A stretch of 64,000 nt of DNA, from the NCBI GenBank assembly GCA_947447265.1, contig CANFKC010000025.1, positions 1 through 64,000 on the forward strand. The letters are read 5' to 3'. A model generated the notes under the pieces. It was not told the origin of the DNA. It saw nothing but the letters and a program-made list of their open reading frames with translations, and made no database searches. Positions within the stretch are counted from its first letter, which is position 1. Every line of letters begins with the position of its first letter. Positions 45,359-54,674 of the stretch are shown here, piece by piece. Position numbers and translations under genes: made by a program. The stretch is from Chitinophagaceae bacterium. GTDB lineage: Bacteria > Bacteroidota > Bacteroidia > Chitinophagales > Chitinophagaceae.

Positions 45359-46780
45359 TTAGTTTTTTAAGGATGAATGTACAACAATTAGCTTTGTTTT
45401 GTACCTACTATCGGAATAATTTCCGCCTGCAGCAATCATACGGTAAGCACCATAGTAAATCTGTGTGCCATGTATATGAAGGTGCAATGTGTCATTCTTT
45501 GCTGCAATGCTAGCAATCACTTCTCTCGGCAAGCCTATTGTGTATGTTGTTATATTAGTGTTACCATAGGTTATAGTATGAGATTTACCATCTAACACAC
45601 CATAAGGACTTAAACTGGTAAGGGGTTTGCGGTCTTCAACAGCATATTCCTTACCTGCGTCAATACCCGCTGGGTAAGTGCCATTACCAATACCTACAGG
45701 AAATACCTGGTCAGGCACAAAAAATGAAGCACTATTCAAATTACTGATAAGCGATATTTGCAATGTAGCTTTATTGATCACAACGTCTTTTGGAATATCA
45801 GTTGCAATACCATAAACCTTAACGTCAATTGAAGCACCCGGCTGGTTAGCGAGCCCTATCAGGCTATCGTTAGCCTGAGTAGAATTAAAGAAGTTGGCTA
45901 CCGGGAATCTGCCGTAGCTTTTTGTAATCGCATTAAAATGCGAACAAGCAGCCTGGGCATGATAAAATTCAAATGAATCTTTAACTCCGGAGTAGTTGTG
46001 ATAATGCATCATAATACCGGCTTCACTATAAGCACCAGTGCCATTAAGCCTGAAGTAAGGCATTGCTTTTGTAAACGTACGGGTATCAGCAGGCCTTACG
46101 CATAAACCTTTAAACGCACTTACGAAAGAAGCGTTTTTATCAGATGCCGAAAAGCTGGTTTTCAGCGCGTTGTGAAGCTTGCTTAGAATAGCGGTCTTAT
46201 TCAATTTAATGTGCAGACCAGGATGGTAATAGCGGCCATTTACATAAACAGAATCTTTTAAATGTGCGAGATTAATAGTTACCGGGTCGCTCACAGGAAT
46301 TTCAAGAGGCTTGTCAGAAAACGGATAGTAGTAGGTACTATAACCTAAAGTATCGCCAATATAAAACACCTGGTAGGTCTGGGTGAGGTCAGTACTCAAA
46401 GTATCACCATATCTAAAACCGCTGTAGGGCAATGTAAGAAATAATGAATCGACATACATACCCGTATCAATACCGTTGATGTAAGACTGCGGAATGATAT
46501 TGAAGAAGGTAGAACCTGTCATGTTACCGAAAAAACTGTCGGTAACATTACCAACCGCCTGGTTAATGTCGAGCCCGCCAATATTAACACTGGTAAGCAC
46601 ATCATTATCATAGTAGGTATGAGTAATACAGCTCAGGGTTGTAGCATGCACCCCCACAGTGTCATTTGCAGGAGATACCTTCGAACTGATAAGCGTATTT
46701 TCGCGGCAACCGGAAGTTGCAATTAATGCGACTGCCAATAACGTAAATAAGCCCTTCAGGGTATTGGAATTACGATTCAA
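45359..46780 (-). CDS. DUF4270 family lipoprotein
   Basis: The 473-aa protein starts with a signal peptide ending in ATSGC (lipid Cys25). Its body matches the DUF4270 pattern: repeated DSLFLTLPYSGFRYGD-like strands, HYHNYSG and final beta strands. The family is restricted to Bacteroidota and has no assigned activity; it is predicted to be on the outer membrane surface. It stands between a GlgA-like gene and glmS on the same strand, with 3 bp to glmS. Confidence 0.87.
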   Translation of the reverse strand: MNRNSNTLKGLFTLLAVALIATSGCRENTLISSKVSPANDTVGVHATTLSCITHTYYDNDVLTSVNIGGLDINQAVGNVTDSFFGNMTGSTFFNIIPQSYINGIDTGMYVDSLFLTLPYSGFRYGDTLSTDLTQTYQVFYIGDTLGYSTYYYPFSDKPLEIPVSDPVTINLAHLKDSVYVNGRYYHPGLHIKLNKTAILSKLHNALKTSFSASDKNASFVSAFKGLCVRPADTRTFTKAMPYFRLNGTGAYSEAGIMMHYHNYSGVKDSFEFYHAQAACSHFNAITKSYGRFPVANFFNSTQANDSLIGLANQPGASIDVKVYGIATDIPKDVVINKATLQISLISNLNSASFFVPDQVFPVGIGNGTYPAGIDAGKEYAVEDRKPLTSLSPYGVLDGKSHTITYGNTNITTYTIGLPREVIASIAAKNDTLHLHIHGTQIYYGAYRMIAAGGNYSDSRYKTKLIVVHSSLKN

Positions 46781-46817
46781 AATGCAAAATTTAAGTGCTA
46801 AGATGATAAAAGAAAAA

Positions 46818-47645
46818 CTAAGACTCTGTTAAGCTTTTATAAAGCTCTAAAAGAGGCGTTACATCTTCTGTCCAGGTAGCGTCATAAGGTATCACTTTTT
46901 TAGTGCGGCTTGGTTTCAGTTCGTCTGTTATAGAAGACGGAATTTCTTCCGACCCGAATACCACAACATCTGCAGCCTTGCCAGCACCAATTGTAAGTGC
47001 ACTATTGGTGCCCTCTTTAAAATGTTCAAAGTCCTTGTCTTTTATTTCAGCGCTTATCATTGCCTTTTTAGCAAAATTAGCGTGTAATGTTTCAGAGAAC
47101 TGATCGGCCTGGGCAGTGTAAATAACCTTAGAATATCCAAAAACAGGTTCTTTCTTGTACGTTGTTTTCAGGTATAAAGGCGCAAGCGATGTCATCCAGC
47201 CATGGCAATGAATAACGTGTGGAGGCCAGCCAAATTTCTTAACGGTCTCCAGCGCACTCTTGCAGAAGAATATCATACGTTCTCCATTGTCATCGAAGAA
47301 GTTATCCTGATCGTCGCGAAAAACTGCTTTGCGTTTAAAATAATCTTCGTTATCCATAAAATAAACCTGTAATCTTGCACTAGGCAAAGAGGCTACTTTT
47401 ATCATTAACGGATAGTCATCCTTATCAATAATTACATTGATACCTGAAAGGCGAACTACTTCATGCAGTCTGTGACGGCGTTCATTTATCAGGCCAAACC
47501 GAGGCATAATAACCCGTATTTCAAGACCTGAATCAAAAGTTTTGATTGCTAACTTGTTAAGTATGTGCGCAAAGTCCGTAAACTCAGTGTATGGAGACAA
47601 CTCGTTGGCAATAATTAATACTCGTTTCTTTGTGTCTGCTGACAT
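46818..47645 (-). CDS. GlgA-like protein, glycogen synthase N-terminal domain only
   Basis: The 275-aa protein has the GT5 N-terminal domain: RVLIIANELSPYTEFTDFA, EIRVIMPRFGLINERRH, DNFFDDNGERMIFFCKSALE and PHVIHCHGWMTSLAPLYLK. Typical glycogen synthases have about 480 residues with a second GT-B half; here the protein ends after about 55 percent of that length and the KTGGL loop start is absent. Such short forms next to panC are known in this phylum. Activity as a synthase is doubtful. Divergent from panC. Confidence 0.8.
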   Translation of the reverse strand: MSADTKKRVLIIANELSPYTEFTDFAHILNKLAIKTFDSGLEIRVIMPRFGLINERRHRLHEVVRLSGINVIIDKDDYPLMIKVASLPSARLQVYFMDNEDYFKRKAVFRDDQDNFFDDNGERMIFFCKSALETVKKFGWPPHVIHCHGWMTSLAPLYLKTTYKKEPVFGYSKVIYTAQADQFSETLHANFAKKAMISAEIKDKDFEHFKEGTNSALTIGAGKAADVVVFGSEEIPSSITDELKPSRTKKVIPYDATWTEDVTPLLELYKSLTES

Positions 47646-47751
47646 TCGTAAGATTAATTATTAATAATTATTATAACAAATAGTCTGCAAAATTACGAAA
47701 ATATTGAATTGCAACCGTATTTTGCACCACATTTCCATCTAAAAAAAGAAT

Positions 47752-48597
47752 ATGGTTATTTTCAAGACGGCTGCGACGTTGCAAAAGTACCTGCAGGAAC
47801 AGCGCGAAAAAAATAGTGCAATTGGCTTCATACCCACTATGGGCGCGCTTCACGAGGGACACCTCTCGCTGATTAAGCGTGCGAAAAACGACAATTTACT
47901 TACTGTTTGCAGTATATTTTTAAACCCGACACAATTCAACAATAAGACTGATTTTGAGAAATACCCGGTATCAACAGACGAAGATATCGCCTTATTATTA
48001 AAAACAGAATGTGATATTTTGCTTTTGCCCGCGGTTGAAGAAATTTACCCTAATGGCACCAATGAAGTAAAAACTTACGATTTTGGCTACCTAGATACGA
48101 TACTGGAAGGTGCAAAAAGGCCCGGGCATTTTAAGGGTGTTGGCCAGGTGGTTGGCCGCCTGCTGGATATAGTTAAACCCGACACTTTATACCTTGGGCA
48201 AAAAGACTACCAGCAATGCATGGTCATCAGTAAGCTAAAAAACATGCTTGGCCTTAGCAGCCTGACCATTAAGGTATGCCCTACCCTTCGGGAACCCGAT
48301 GGCCTTGCTATGAGTTCGCGTAACCGACGCCTCAGCGAACCGAACAGGAAACAAGCTGCCGCAATTTACCAATGTCTGGTTTCCATACAGGCAAAAAAAG
48401 ACACTGCAGACTTCAATATTGTTAAGAAAGAATGTACTGATCTGCTGAATGATAAAGGTTTTGTTACCGAATATGTTAGTTTGGCCAATGCCGATACATT
48501 ACAGCCCCTTGAAAATTACACGCCTGGATTACCTATGGTCGCGCTAATAGCAGCCAGCATTGGTGAAATAAGGCTGATAGACAATATGATTTTGTAG
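47752..48597 (+). CDS. panC: Pantothenate synthetase
   Basis: The 281-aa protein has PTMGALHEGHLSLIK with the HxGH nucleotide-binding motif (34-37), FLNPTQFN, GQKDYQQ and the KMSKS-like MSSRNRRL. It joins pantoate and beta-alanine with ATP to give pantothenate. Start and length are normal. It is divergent from the GlgA-like gene with 106 bp between the starts. panD and panB are not in the window. Confidence 0.95.
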   Translation: MVIFKTAATLQKYLQEQREKNSAIGFIPTMGALHEGHLSLIKRAKNDNLLTVCSIFLNPTQFNNKTDFEKYPVSTDEDIALLLKTECDILLLPAVEEIYPNGTNEVKTYDFGYLDTILEGAKRPGHFKGVGQVVGRLLDIVKPDTLYLGQKDYQQCMVISKLKNMLGLSSLTIKVCPTLREPDGLAMSSRNRRLSEPNRKQAAAIYQCLVSIQAKKDTADFNIVKKECTDLLNDKGFVTEYVSLANADTLQPLENYTPGLPMVALIAASIGEIRLIDNMIL

Positions 48598-48641
48598 TCA
48601 TTTATTTCCCTGAAATTGAACTGAGGGCGCCCCATAATTAT

Positions 48642-50000
48642 TTATCGGACGATCAAAGTCATTGCCTGTTTTTCACGTCCTATTTCAACTGAAACATTAA
48701 ATAATCCTGACGGGAGCCCGGACTGAATCAGTGCATCTTCATTCGGCTGTACTGTCAATTCCCGGACTACTTCGCCCAGCACATTGGTAATAGTCACAGT
48801 GGCTTTTTGCCCCTGCGTGGCTGTAGAAATCTTCAAAGAAAAATTACCATCGGATGGATTGGGCCAGGTTTTGATCTCGAAGATTTTACTTCTTATCGTT
48901 GCTAAGCCGGACGGCGGCATGGTAACCTTCCTTATCCTGTTATTATTGGCATCTGCCACATACAAATCGCCCCGTGCATCAACCGACAACCCTGATGGCC
49001 TTGATAATTTTGCATTGAGTGCAGGACCGCCATCGCCTGAAAACCCTGCTATTTTCGGGGAGTTGATAACCAGGCTTACAATGCCGGCAGCATCAATTTT
49101 ATATACCTGCGACCAGGCAACAACTGAAGTATAAAGGGTGCCATTATTATCAATAGCAATACCCGTAAGGAGATCAAAATTCGCAGCGGTGGCCATAACT
49201 CCGTCCGCTACAACGTATGTCCCCCCCCCTGCTATTGTAGTAATAACACCTGCTGTACTAACCTTGCGGATTGTTTTGTTGCTCGTTAAATAAATATTAC
49301 CCGCAGCATCAGCTGCCAATGCAGTTACCATGCCTATCTGAGCATCAGTTGCCGGGCCGCCATCGCCTGAAGCTCCATTAGTACCAGTTCCCGCTATTGT
49401 TGTAATGGTACCTGTTGTTGCAACCTTTCTGATTCTGAAATTGCCCTGGTCAGCTATATAGATATTCCCTGAACCATCGACAGCAACATCGGATACCCTG
49501 GCCAGCTGAGCTGCATAGGCAGGACCACCATCACCGCTATACCCTGCAGTTCCATTCCCCGCCAAAGCAAAGATGGTACCCGCACTATTAACCTGCCATA
49601 CAATGTTGTTAGCGTAGTCGGCAAAAAAAATGTTATCTGTAGCATCAGCGGCTACGCCGTAAATAGCACCCAATGTTGCATCTGTTGCAGGCCCGCCATT
49701 GCCGCTGAATCCACTAACGCCATTGCCAGCCACCGTGCTGATAGTGCCACTTGTTGTAACCTTTCGCACAACATGGTTGAAGTTATCTGCAATAAACATA
49801 TTGCCATGTGTGTCGAACCGGACGCCGCAAGGCCTTTTTAGCCTTGCCGCAGTAGCAGCGCCGCCATCACCTGCATAGCCAACGGAATCGCTACCAGCTA
49901 CCGTCGTAATTATTTGTGCTTCAGCAGAGTTATTCCAGCAAAGTGAGGAAAGTAAAAGCAATGCAAAGTGTAGCCTTTGGGCAATTGTAGATATGTTCAT
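48642..50000 (-). CDS. NHL-repeat protein with T9SS sorting domain (paralogue 2)
   Basis: ATG 50000 gives the signal peptide MNISTIAQRLHFALLLLSSL. The 452-aa protein has about six NHL units (TTVAGxGxxGYSGDGGPATxA and GNIYIADQGNFRIRKV) and a T9SS domain at the end (WPNPSDGNFSLK, GLFNVSV). One unit is degenerate at residues 258-260, where three Gly codons form a G9 run (49221-49229) that could slip. It diverges from paralogue 3, 354 bp away. Surface or secreted propeller protein of unknown ligand. Confidence 0.9.
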   Translation of the reverse strand: MNISTIAQRLHFALLLLSSLCWNNSAEAQIITTVAGSDSVGYAGDGGAATAARLKRPCGVRFDTHGNMFIADNFNHVVRKVTTSGTISTVAGNGVSGFSGNGGPATDATLGAIYGVAADATDNIFFADYANNIVWQVNSAGTIFALAGNGTAGYSGDGGPAYAAQLARVSDVAVDGSGNIYIADQGNFRIRKVATTGTITTIAGTGTNGASGDGGPATDAQIGMVTALAADAAGNIYLTSNKTIRKVSTAGVITTIAGGGTYVVADGVMATAANFDLLTGIAIDNNGTLYTSVVAWSQVYKIDAAGIVSLVINSPKIAGFSGDGGPALNAKLSRPSGLSVDARGDLYVADANNNRIRKVTMPPSGLATIRSKIFEIKTWPNPSDGNFSLKISTATQGQKATVTITNVLGEVVRELTVQPNEDALIQSGLPSGLFNVSVEIGREKQAMTLIVR

Positions 50001-50354
50001 AAAAGTGCTATTGAGGTATAAGCAAATGTTGCTCATTGAATTAGACGTTAAAAAGCAGTCCATTCTTGGGTAACGCTAAACTAATACATTCCGGTTGTAA
50101 TATCGTGATTGAATTTTCAAAATATCGGGAATGAGCTGGCTTTACCTACCCGAAAGACGAGCCACCAAAAAGCTACATTGCCAATAGCTGCCTAATAACC
50201 AAGAAGCTGATTAAACCTTTGCACTACATTTTGGTCAAAAAATGAATTTATTAAGAATGAGCACTTTGAACATCAACAAAACAATAACAATTATCGGGTA
50301 TTGAAACCTCTCCTATTGTATATTTTTGCACAACAAATTAAATTTGAGTTAACA
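50001..50354. other. Divergent intergenic region between the two NHL-repeat genes
   Basis: This 354-bp stretch has no gene. It holds the plus-strand promoter at 50301-50328. No clear promoter was seen for the minus-strand gene. Confidence 0.6.
50301..50328 (+). promoter_or_regulatory. Bacteroidota-type promoter of NHL paralogue 3
   Basis: A -33 TTG (50301-50303) and a -7 TATTTTTG (50321-50328) are separated by 17 bp, the consensus arrangement. The start codon at 50355 lies 27 bp after the -7 element, which argues against translation from any upstream codon. Confidence 0.7.
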
Positions 50355-52685
50355 ATGAATAGAAATTTCTTCAAATCAGCCCTATTAACACTAATGGCCG
50401 GGATAGCACTTTCAGCCAATGCACAGAACATTTATACCTATGCCGGCATTGGCATGGCCTCCGGTTATACCGGCGATGGAGGCAATGCGGTATTGGCACA
50501 AATAGCAGGCGCAAGGGGTATTGCGGTTAGCCCGGCAGGCGATGTGTTTTTCAGCGATGTGCGCAACAATGCTATCCGTAAAGTGAACGCAGCCGGCATA
50601 ATAACCACCATTGCAGGTAACGGCACGGCCGGCTATACAGGCGATGGCGGAGCTGCGACCGCGGCACTTATTAACAACCCTACAGGTTTAAGGGTTGACA
50701 GGTATGGCAACATCTTTTTCAGCGATAGCCGTAACAATGTTATCAGAAAAATAACCACATCGGGCATCATTACCACAGTTGCAGGCAACAGCACTGCGGC
50801 CTATACCGGTGATGGCGGACCGGCTACAACGGCTAGCCTGAACCGGCCCGGAGGTTTAGACATAGATACTGCCGGTATTCTTTACATTGCCGATACCCGC
50901 AACAATGTAATAAGGTCAGTGAATACATCTGGCGTTATCACCACTATAGCCGGGACCGGCGCTGTAGGTTACAGCGGTGATGGCGGACCCGCAACTGCGG
51001 CATTATTTTCTACCCCTACCGATGTTGCAGCACTTGCCAACGGAACTTTGTATGTTGCTGATGCGCGCAATAATGCCATCAGGACAATTAGCACAGCCGG
51101 CACCATTAATGCCTTTGCCGGTAACGGAACCGCAGGCTATGCTGGTGATGGCGGACTCGCAACTGCAGCCAGAATAAATAATCCTGTGGCTGTAACTGCC
51201 GACGCTGCCGGAAATGTGTTTATAGCAGACCTCAACAATCTGGTTCGTGTGGTCAATATTCACGATACCATTAGCACAATAGCAGGCAATAGCATCGCAG
51301 GTTTCAGCGGAGATGGTGGTCCTGCCCTATCTGCAAGGCTGAATGGCCCACAAGGCACAGCCGAAGACGCATCAGGCAACATTTATATTTCAGACAACGG
51401 CAATGTTGCCATCCGCAGGGTTGGTGCACCGGTGAAAAGTATTACTATAACTACCAGCCACCACGATACCGTTTGTGCAGGTGGTACTATCCATTTTACC
51501 GCTACCGCTTATGCTGACGCATATCCAAATTATCAATGGCGCGTTAATGGCGCTGTCGTTGGTTCTGACAGCGTATCATTTACTTCATCAACACTTACCA
51601 GGGGCAACAGGGTTGTTTGCTTCCTTATGGATAGCGCAGGCACTACCCGCATTGCTGTATCAGGAACTATTTTTGTAGACTCTGCTGCATTTGCCGGATA
51701 CATACTTGGCCCTAACACTATCTGCACGGGTTCTACCACTGTACTCAGGGACAGCGCGAGCTCAGCTGGTGGTGGCGGAGCTGCACCGGGAGTATGGTCG
51801 ACCGCTGATGCAACAGTCGCAACAGTTAGTAACGGCACTCCTCCGGGCAGGGTTACAGGCGTATCCTTAGGAACCGATATTATCTACTACATAGTTACTA
51901 ATATATGCGGTGCTGACACAGCAAGCTATAACATTACAGTGGTGCCTAATTACATGGGCACCATAACAGGCCCTGCAAGGGTATGTGCACTCGACACCGC
52001 AGTATTTGCAGATACAGCCACTGGTGGAACCTGGCGCAGCAGGCCTGGCTTCATAGGCGCAATTGACCCTGCTACGGGCGTTTTCGTTGCCAATGCAGCG
52101 CCGGGCATCGCATACATTTCTTATGGAGTTCCTGGTTGTACCGCTATCGACTCTATTATTATCGACTCCCTACCTGTAGTACCAGCTATAGCCGGACCAA
52201 CTACTGTGAACACAGCTTTTATTATTACACTTACCGATGCCCTTGCTGGTGGCACATGGAGCAGTAATGCACCAGCTATCGCTTCAGTAAACGCCACAAC
52301 CGGTGCTGTTTATGGTGTAACCGTTGGCACTGCTACCATTACCTACACGGTGACCAGTGCTTTCGGATGCAGCGGCTTTAACACTTACGATATAACCGTG
52401 GTTGATGCTTCTGGGATAGCCAATGTAGGCAACAATGCTGCGATTAGCATTTACCCTAACCCCATTAATGAGGCAACAACTATCAATTGGACAGGCCTTG
52501 CAACCGGCAGCGCGGCGGTAACAATAACCGATGTAACCGGACGTGTAGTACTTAATACCCCATTGCAACTTAATGCACCGAATGGCAACCTAAAGCTAAA
52601 TCTTCCGTCTCTTAAGCCGGGAGTTTATGTTTTGCAGCTTACCGCCAATAACAGTAAATACTACACTAAGATTGTAGTTGAGTAA
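50355..52685 (+). CDS. NHL-repeat protein with Ig-like region and T9SS domain (paralogue 3)
   Basis: ATG 50355 gives the signal peptide MNRNFFKSALLTLMAGIALS. The 776-aa protein has about six NHL units (20-370, with TTIAGNGTAGYTGDGGAATA and GNIFFSDSRNNVIRKI), then Ig-like or Big_2-like domains (about 375-690, with GTWSSNAPAIASVNATTGAV) and a T9SS sorting domain (ISIYPNPINEATTINW). The added Ig-like part distinguishes it from its two paralogues. It is a likely surface adhesin or binding protein. A strong terminator follows. Confidence 0.9.
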   Translation: MNRNFFKSALLTLMAGIALSANAQNIYTYAGIGMASGYTGDGGNAVLAQIAGARGIAVSPAGDVFFSDVRNNAIRKVNAAGIITTIAGNGTAGYTGDGGAATAALINNPTGLRVDRYGNIFFSDSRNNVIRKITTSGIITTVAGNSTAAYTGDGGPATTASLNRPGGLDIDTAGILYIADTRNNVIRSVNTSGVITTIAGTGAVGYSGDGGPATAALFSTPTDVAALANGTLYVADARNNAIRTISTAGTINAFAGNGTAGYAGDGGLATAARINNPVAVTADAAGNVFIADLNNLVRVVNIHDTISTIAGNSIAGFSGDGGPALSARLNGPQGTAEDASGNIYISDNGNVAIRRVGAPVKSITITTSHHDTVCAGGTIHFTATAYADAYPNYQWRVNGAVVGSDSVSFTSSTLTRGNRVVCFLMDSAGTTRIAVSGTIFVDSAAFAGYILGPNTICTGSTTVLRDSASSAGGGGAAPGVWSTADATVATVSNGTPPGRVTGVSLGTDIIYYIVTNICGADTASYNITVVPNYMGTITGPARVCALDTAVFADTATGGTWRSRPGFIGAIDPATGVFVANAAPGIAYISYGVPGCTAIDSIIIDSLPVVPAIAGPTTVNTAFIITLTDALAGGTWSSNAPAIASVNATTGAVYGVTVGTATITYTVTSAFGCSGFNTYDITVVDASGIANVGNNAAISIYPNPINEATTINWTGLATGSAAVTITDVTGRVVLNTPLQLNAPNGNLKLNLPSLKPGVYVLQLTANNSKYYTKIVVE

Positions 52686-52710
52686 TTGCTTAAATTGAAC
52701 ACTATTGTAG

Positions 52711-52741
52711 AGTCCCCGGTTGTTCCGGGGACTTTTTTTTG
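52711..52741 (+). terminator. Rho-independent terminator of NHL paralogue 3
   Basis: AGTCCCCGG (52711-52719) pairs with CCGGGGACT (52725-52733), followed by eight T residues. Confidence 0.93.
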
Positions 52742-52842
52742 TGCTCAATTTATTTTAACTCTTTGGCTTCAATGTATATTTCAGTTCTCACTTTTTGACA
52801 ACCGAACCTTTATAACGATATTCGCTCTCATACATAACACTC

Positions 52843-53559
52843 ATGAACAGGATATTTGTTACACTATTAGCGATATTGACATTTTCGGCAACAGTTTTTG
52901 GGCAGGAGCCAAAACTGGAAACTGATCTTGCACTTAAATACATAGCATTCACGCCGAAAAAAGTGGTACATGCCCCGGTAATAATTTTATTACACGGTTA
53001 CGGCAGCGATGAAAAAGACCTTTATGGCCTTAGGAGTGTTTTCCCGCCTAACTACATTGTCGTATCTGCAAGGGCACCCTACCCTTTAGCTGGCGGGGGC
53101 TATCAATGGTATGAAAGCACACTCATTAACGGCCAAAAAGATGGCAAGAAGGAAGAGTTAGATAACAGCAAGGCACTCCTTACCAAATTTGTAACCCAAA
53201 TAGTGAACAAATACAATGCAAACGCACGGAATGTATATGTTATGGGCTTTAGCCAGGGTGCCATTATGAGTTATGCGGTTGGCCTATCGGCACCAGATAA
53301 AGTAAAAGGCATTGGAGTTCTGAGCGGTATGCTCTACCCTTCGGTTAGAGAAACGATTGTAATGAGCCCGCAATTAAAGAAGCTTAAAATTTTCATAGCA
53401 CACGGCACTGCCGATGAGCGAATAACTTTTGCCTATGGCAGGGCCGCTAAAGACCATCTTGTATCCATCGGACTCAAGCCTGAATTTCACCAGTACGAAG
53501 CGATGGGACACAGCATTAGTAATACCGTAATGAGCGACCTGATGGCATGGTTAAAATAA
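52843..53559 (+). CDS. Secreted alpha/beta-hydrolase esterase (PF02230 type)
   Basis: The 238-aa protein has a signal peptide (MNRIFVTLLAILTFSATVFG) and the carboxylesterase/phospholipase pattern: LLHGYGSDE oxyanion region, GFSQG with Ser137, HGTADERI with Asp191 and GHSI with His223. The catalytic triad is complete. It is expected to hydrolyse small esters in the periplasm or outside. Monocistronic by spacing. Confidence 0.9.
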   Translation: MNRIFVTLLAILTFSATVFGQEPKLETDLALKYIAFTPKKVVHAPVIILLHGYGSDEKDLYGLRSVFPPNYIVVSARAPYPLAGGGYQWYESTLINGQKDGKKEELDNSKALLTKFVTQIVNKYNANARNVYVMGFSQGAIMSYAVGLSAPDKVKGIGVLSGMLYPSVRETIVMSPQLKKLKIFIAHGTADERITFAYGRAAKDHLVSIGLKPEFHQYEAMGHSISNTVMSDLMAWLK

Positions 53560-53631
53560 ATCTGTTTATAGCACTATTGAGAACCGACTAGCCAAAAATA
53601 GCAGAAGGATTTTATCTTTGTAAATACACAT

Positions 53632-54609
53632 ATGGCACTTTCAAGTCAGAAATCAAGATTAAGAGATATTAATAATACGGGCTTCGGCCCAAATAGCAGC
53701 GTTGAAGGCGGACGGCTCATCAATTCCGATGGATCGACCAACCTGAGAAAGCGTGGCATCCCGCTTTGGGAGCGTACCAGCATCTACCATACCCTGCTTA
53801 AAATGGAGCGGTCTTATTTCTTCCTCTCCATTTTTGTGTTTTATACTATCATCAACATCAGTTTTGCCATCGTTTATTTTATGACTGGTGTTGAACACCT
53901 GGTGGGTGCTGAAACTGCCAAAACCTTTTTTGAACAATTTTCCGAAGCTTTCTTTTTCAGTTCCCAAACACTTACCACTGTTGGATATGGCCGTGTTGCG
54001 CCTACGGGCATGCTAACCAACTGTATTGCCTCACTGGAATCGTTATTGGGCATACTCGTATTTGCTGTAGTTACCGGGCTTATCTATGGCCGTTTTTCCC
54101 GGCCAAGGGCATATCTGCTATTCAGTAACAATTTACTAATTGCTCCCTATAAACAGGGGAAAGCGCTTATGTTGCGTATAGCAACCTATAAAAACAATCA
54201 TTTAACCGATGTAGAAGCCAATGTTACACTGGCGCTGCATGTTAATGAGGGTGATAAAAAAGTAACGCGTTTCTACCCGCTTAATCTTGAAATTTCAAAG
54301 GTTAATTCCCTGGCGCTGAGCTGGACGCTGGTTCACGATATCAATGAAGAAAGCCCGCTTTATGGCTATACGAAAGAGCAGATAGCAGATTCTAAAATGG
54401 AGGTTATCGTCAACATAAAGGGCTTTGACGACCATTTCAGCAATATGGTGCAGCAGCGCACTTCTTATACCTATAAGCAGGTAGAATACGGAGCCAGGTT
54501 CCTGCCCATGTTTGAGCGCGCAACCGATGGCGAATACACATTGCTGGAGCTGGATAAGATCAATGCCCACGAACCTTATGTTTTTGAGGAAGATGCTGTG
54601 GTGGCGTAA
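53632..54609 (+). CDS. Inward-rectifier potassium channel (KirBac type)
   Basis: The 325-aa protein has TM1 (about 61-86), the pore helix and selectivity filter TTVGYGR (115-121), TM2 (about 131-151) and a cytoplasmic beta-rich C-terminal domain (about 160-310, with LFSNNLLIAPYKQGKALMLR). The N-terminal slide-helix region (GIPLWERTSIYHTLLKMERS) is also typical. It should conduct K+ across the inner membrane. ATG start, full length. Confidence 0.94.
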   Translation: MALSSQKSRLRDINNTGFGPNSSVEGGRLINSDGSTNLRKRGIPLWERTSIYHTLLKMERSYFFLSIFVFYTIINISFAIVYFMTGVEHLVGAETAKTFFEQFSEAFFFSSQTLTTVGYGRVAPTGMLTNCIASLESLLGILVFAVVTGLIYGRFSRPRAYLLFSNNLLIAPYKQGKALMLRIATYKNNHLTDVEANVTLALHVNEGDKKVTRFYPLNLEISKVNSLALSWTLVHDINEESPLYGYTKEQIADSKMEVIVNIKGFDDHFSNMVQQRTSYTYKQVEYGARFLPMFERATDGEYTLLELDKINAHEPYVFEEDAVVA

Positions 54610-54674
54610 CATGCGCTTGAGAATTGCGACAAACCACTGCTACTTTAGTATATTCGCTTTTACAAATAAATATT

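Noticed and set aside
52686-52925. 79-codon plus-strand frame
   Set aside because: Contains the terminator at 52711-52741 and runs into the esterase signal peptide in another frame.
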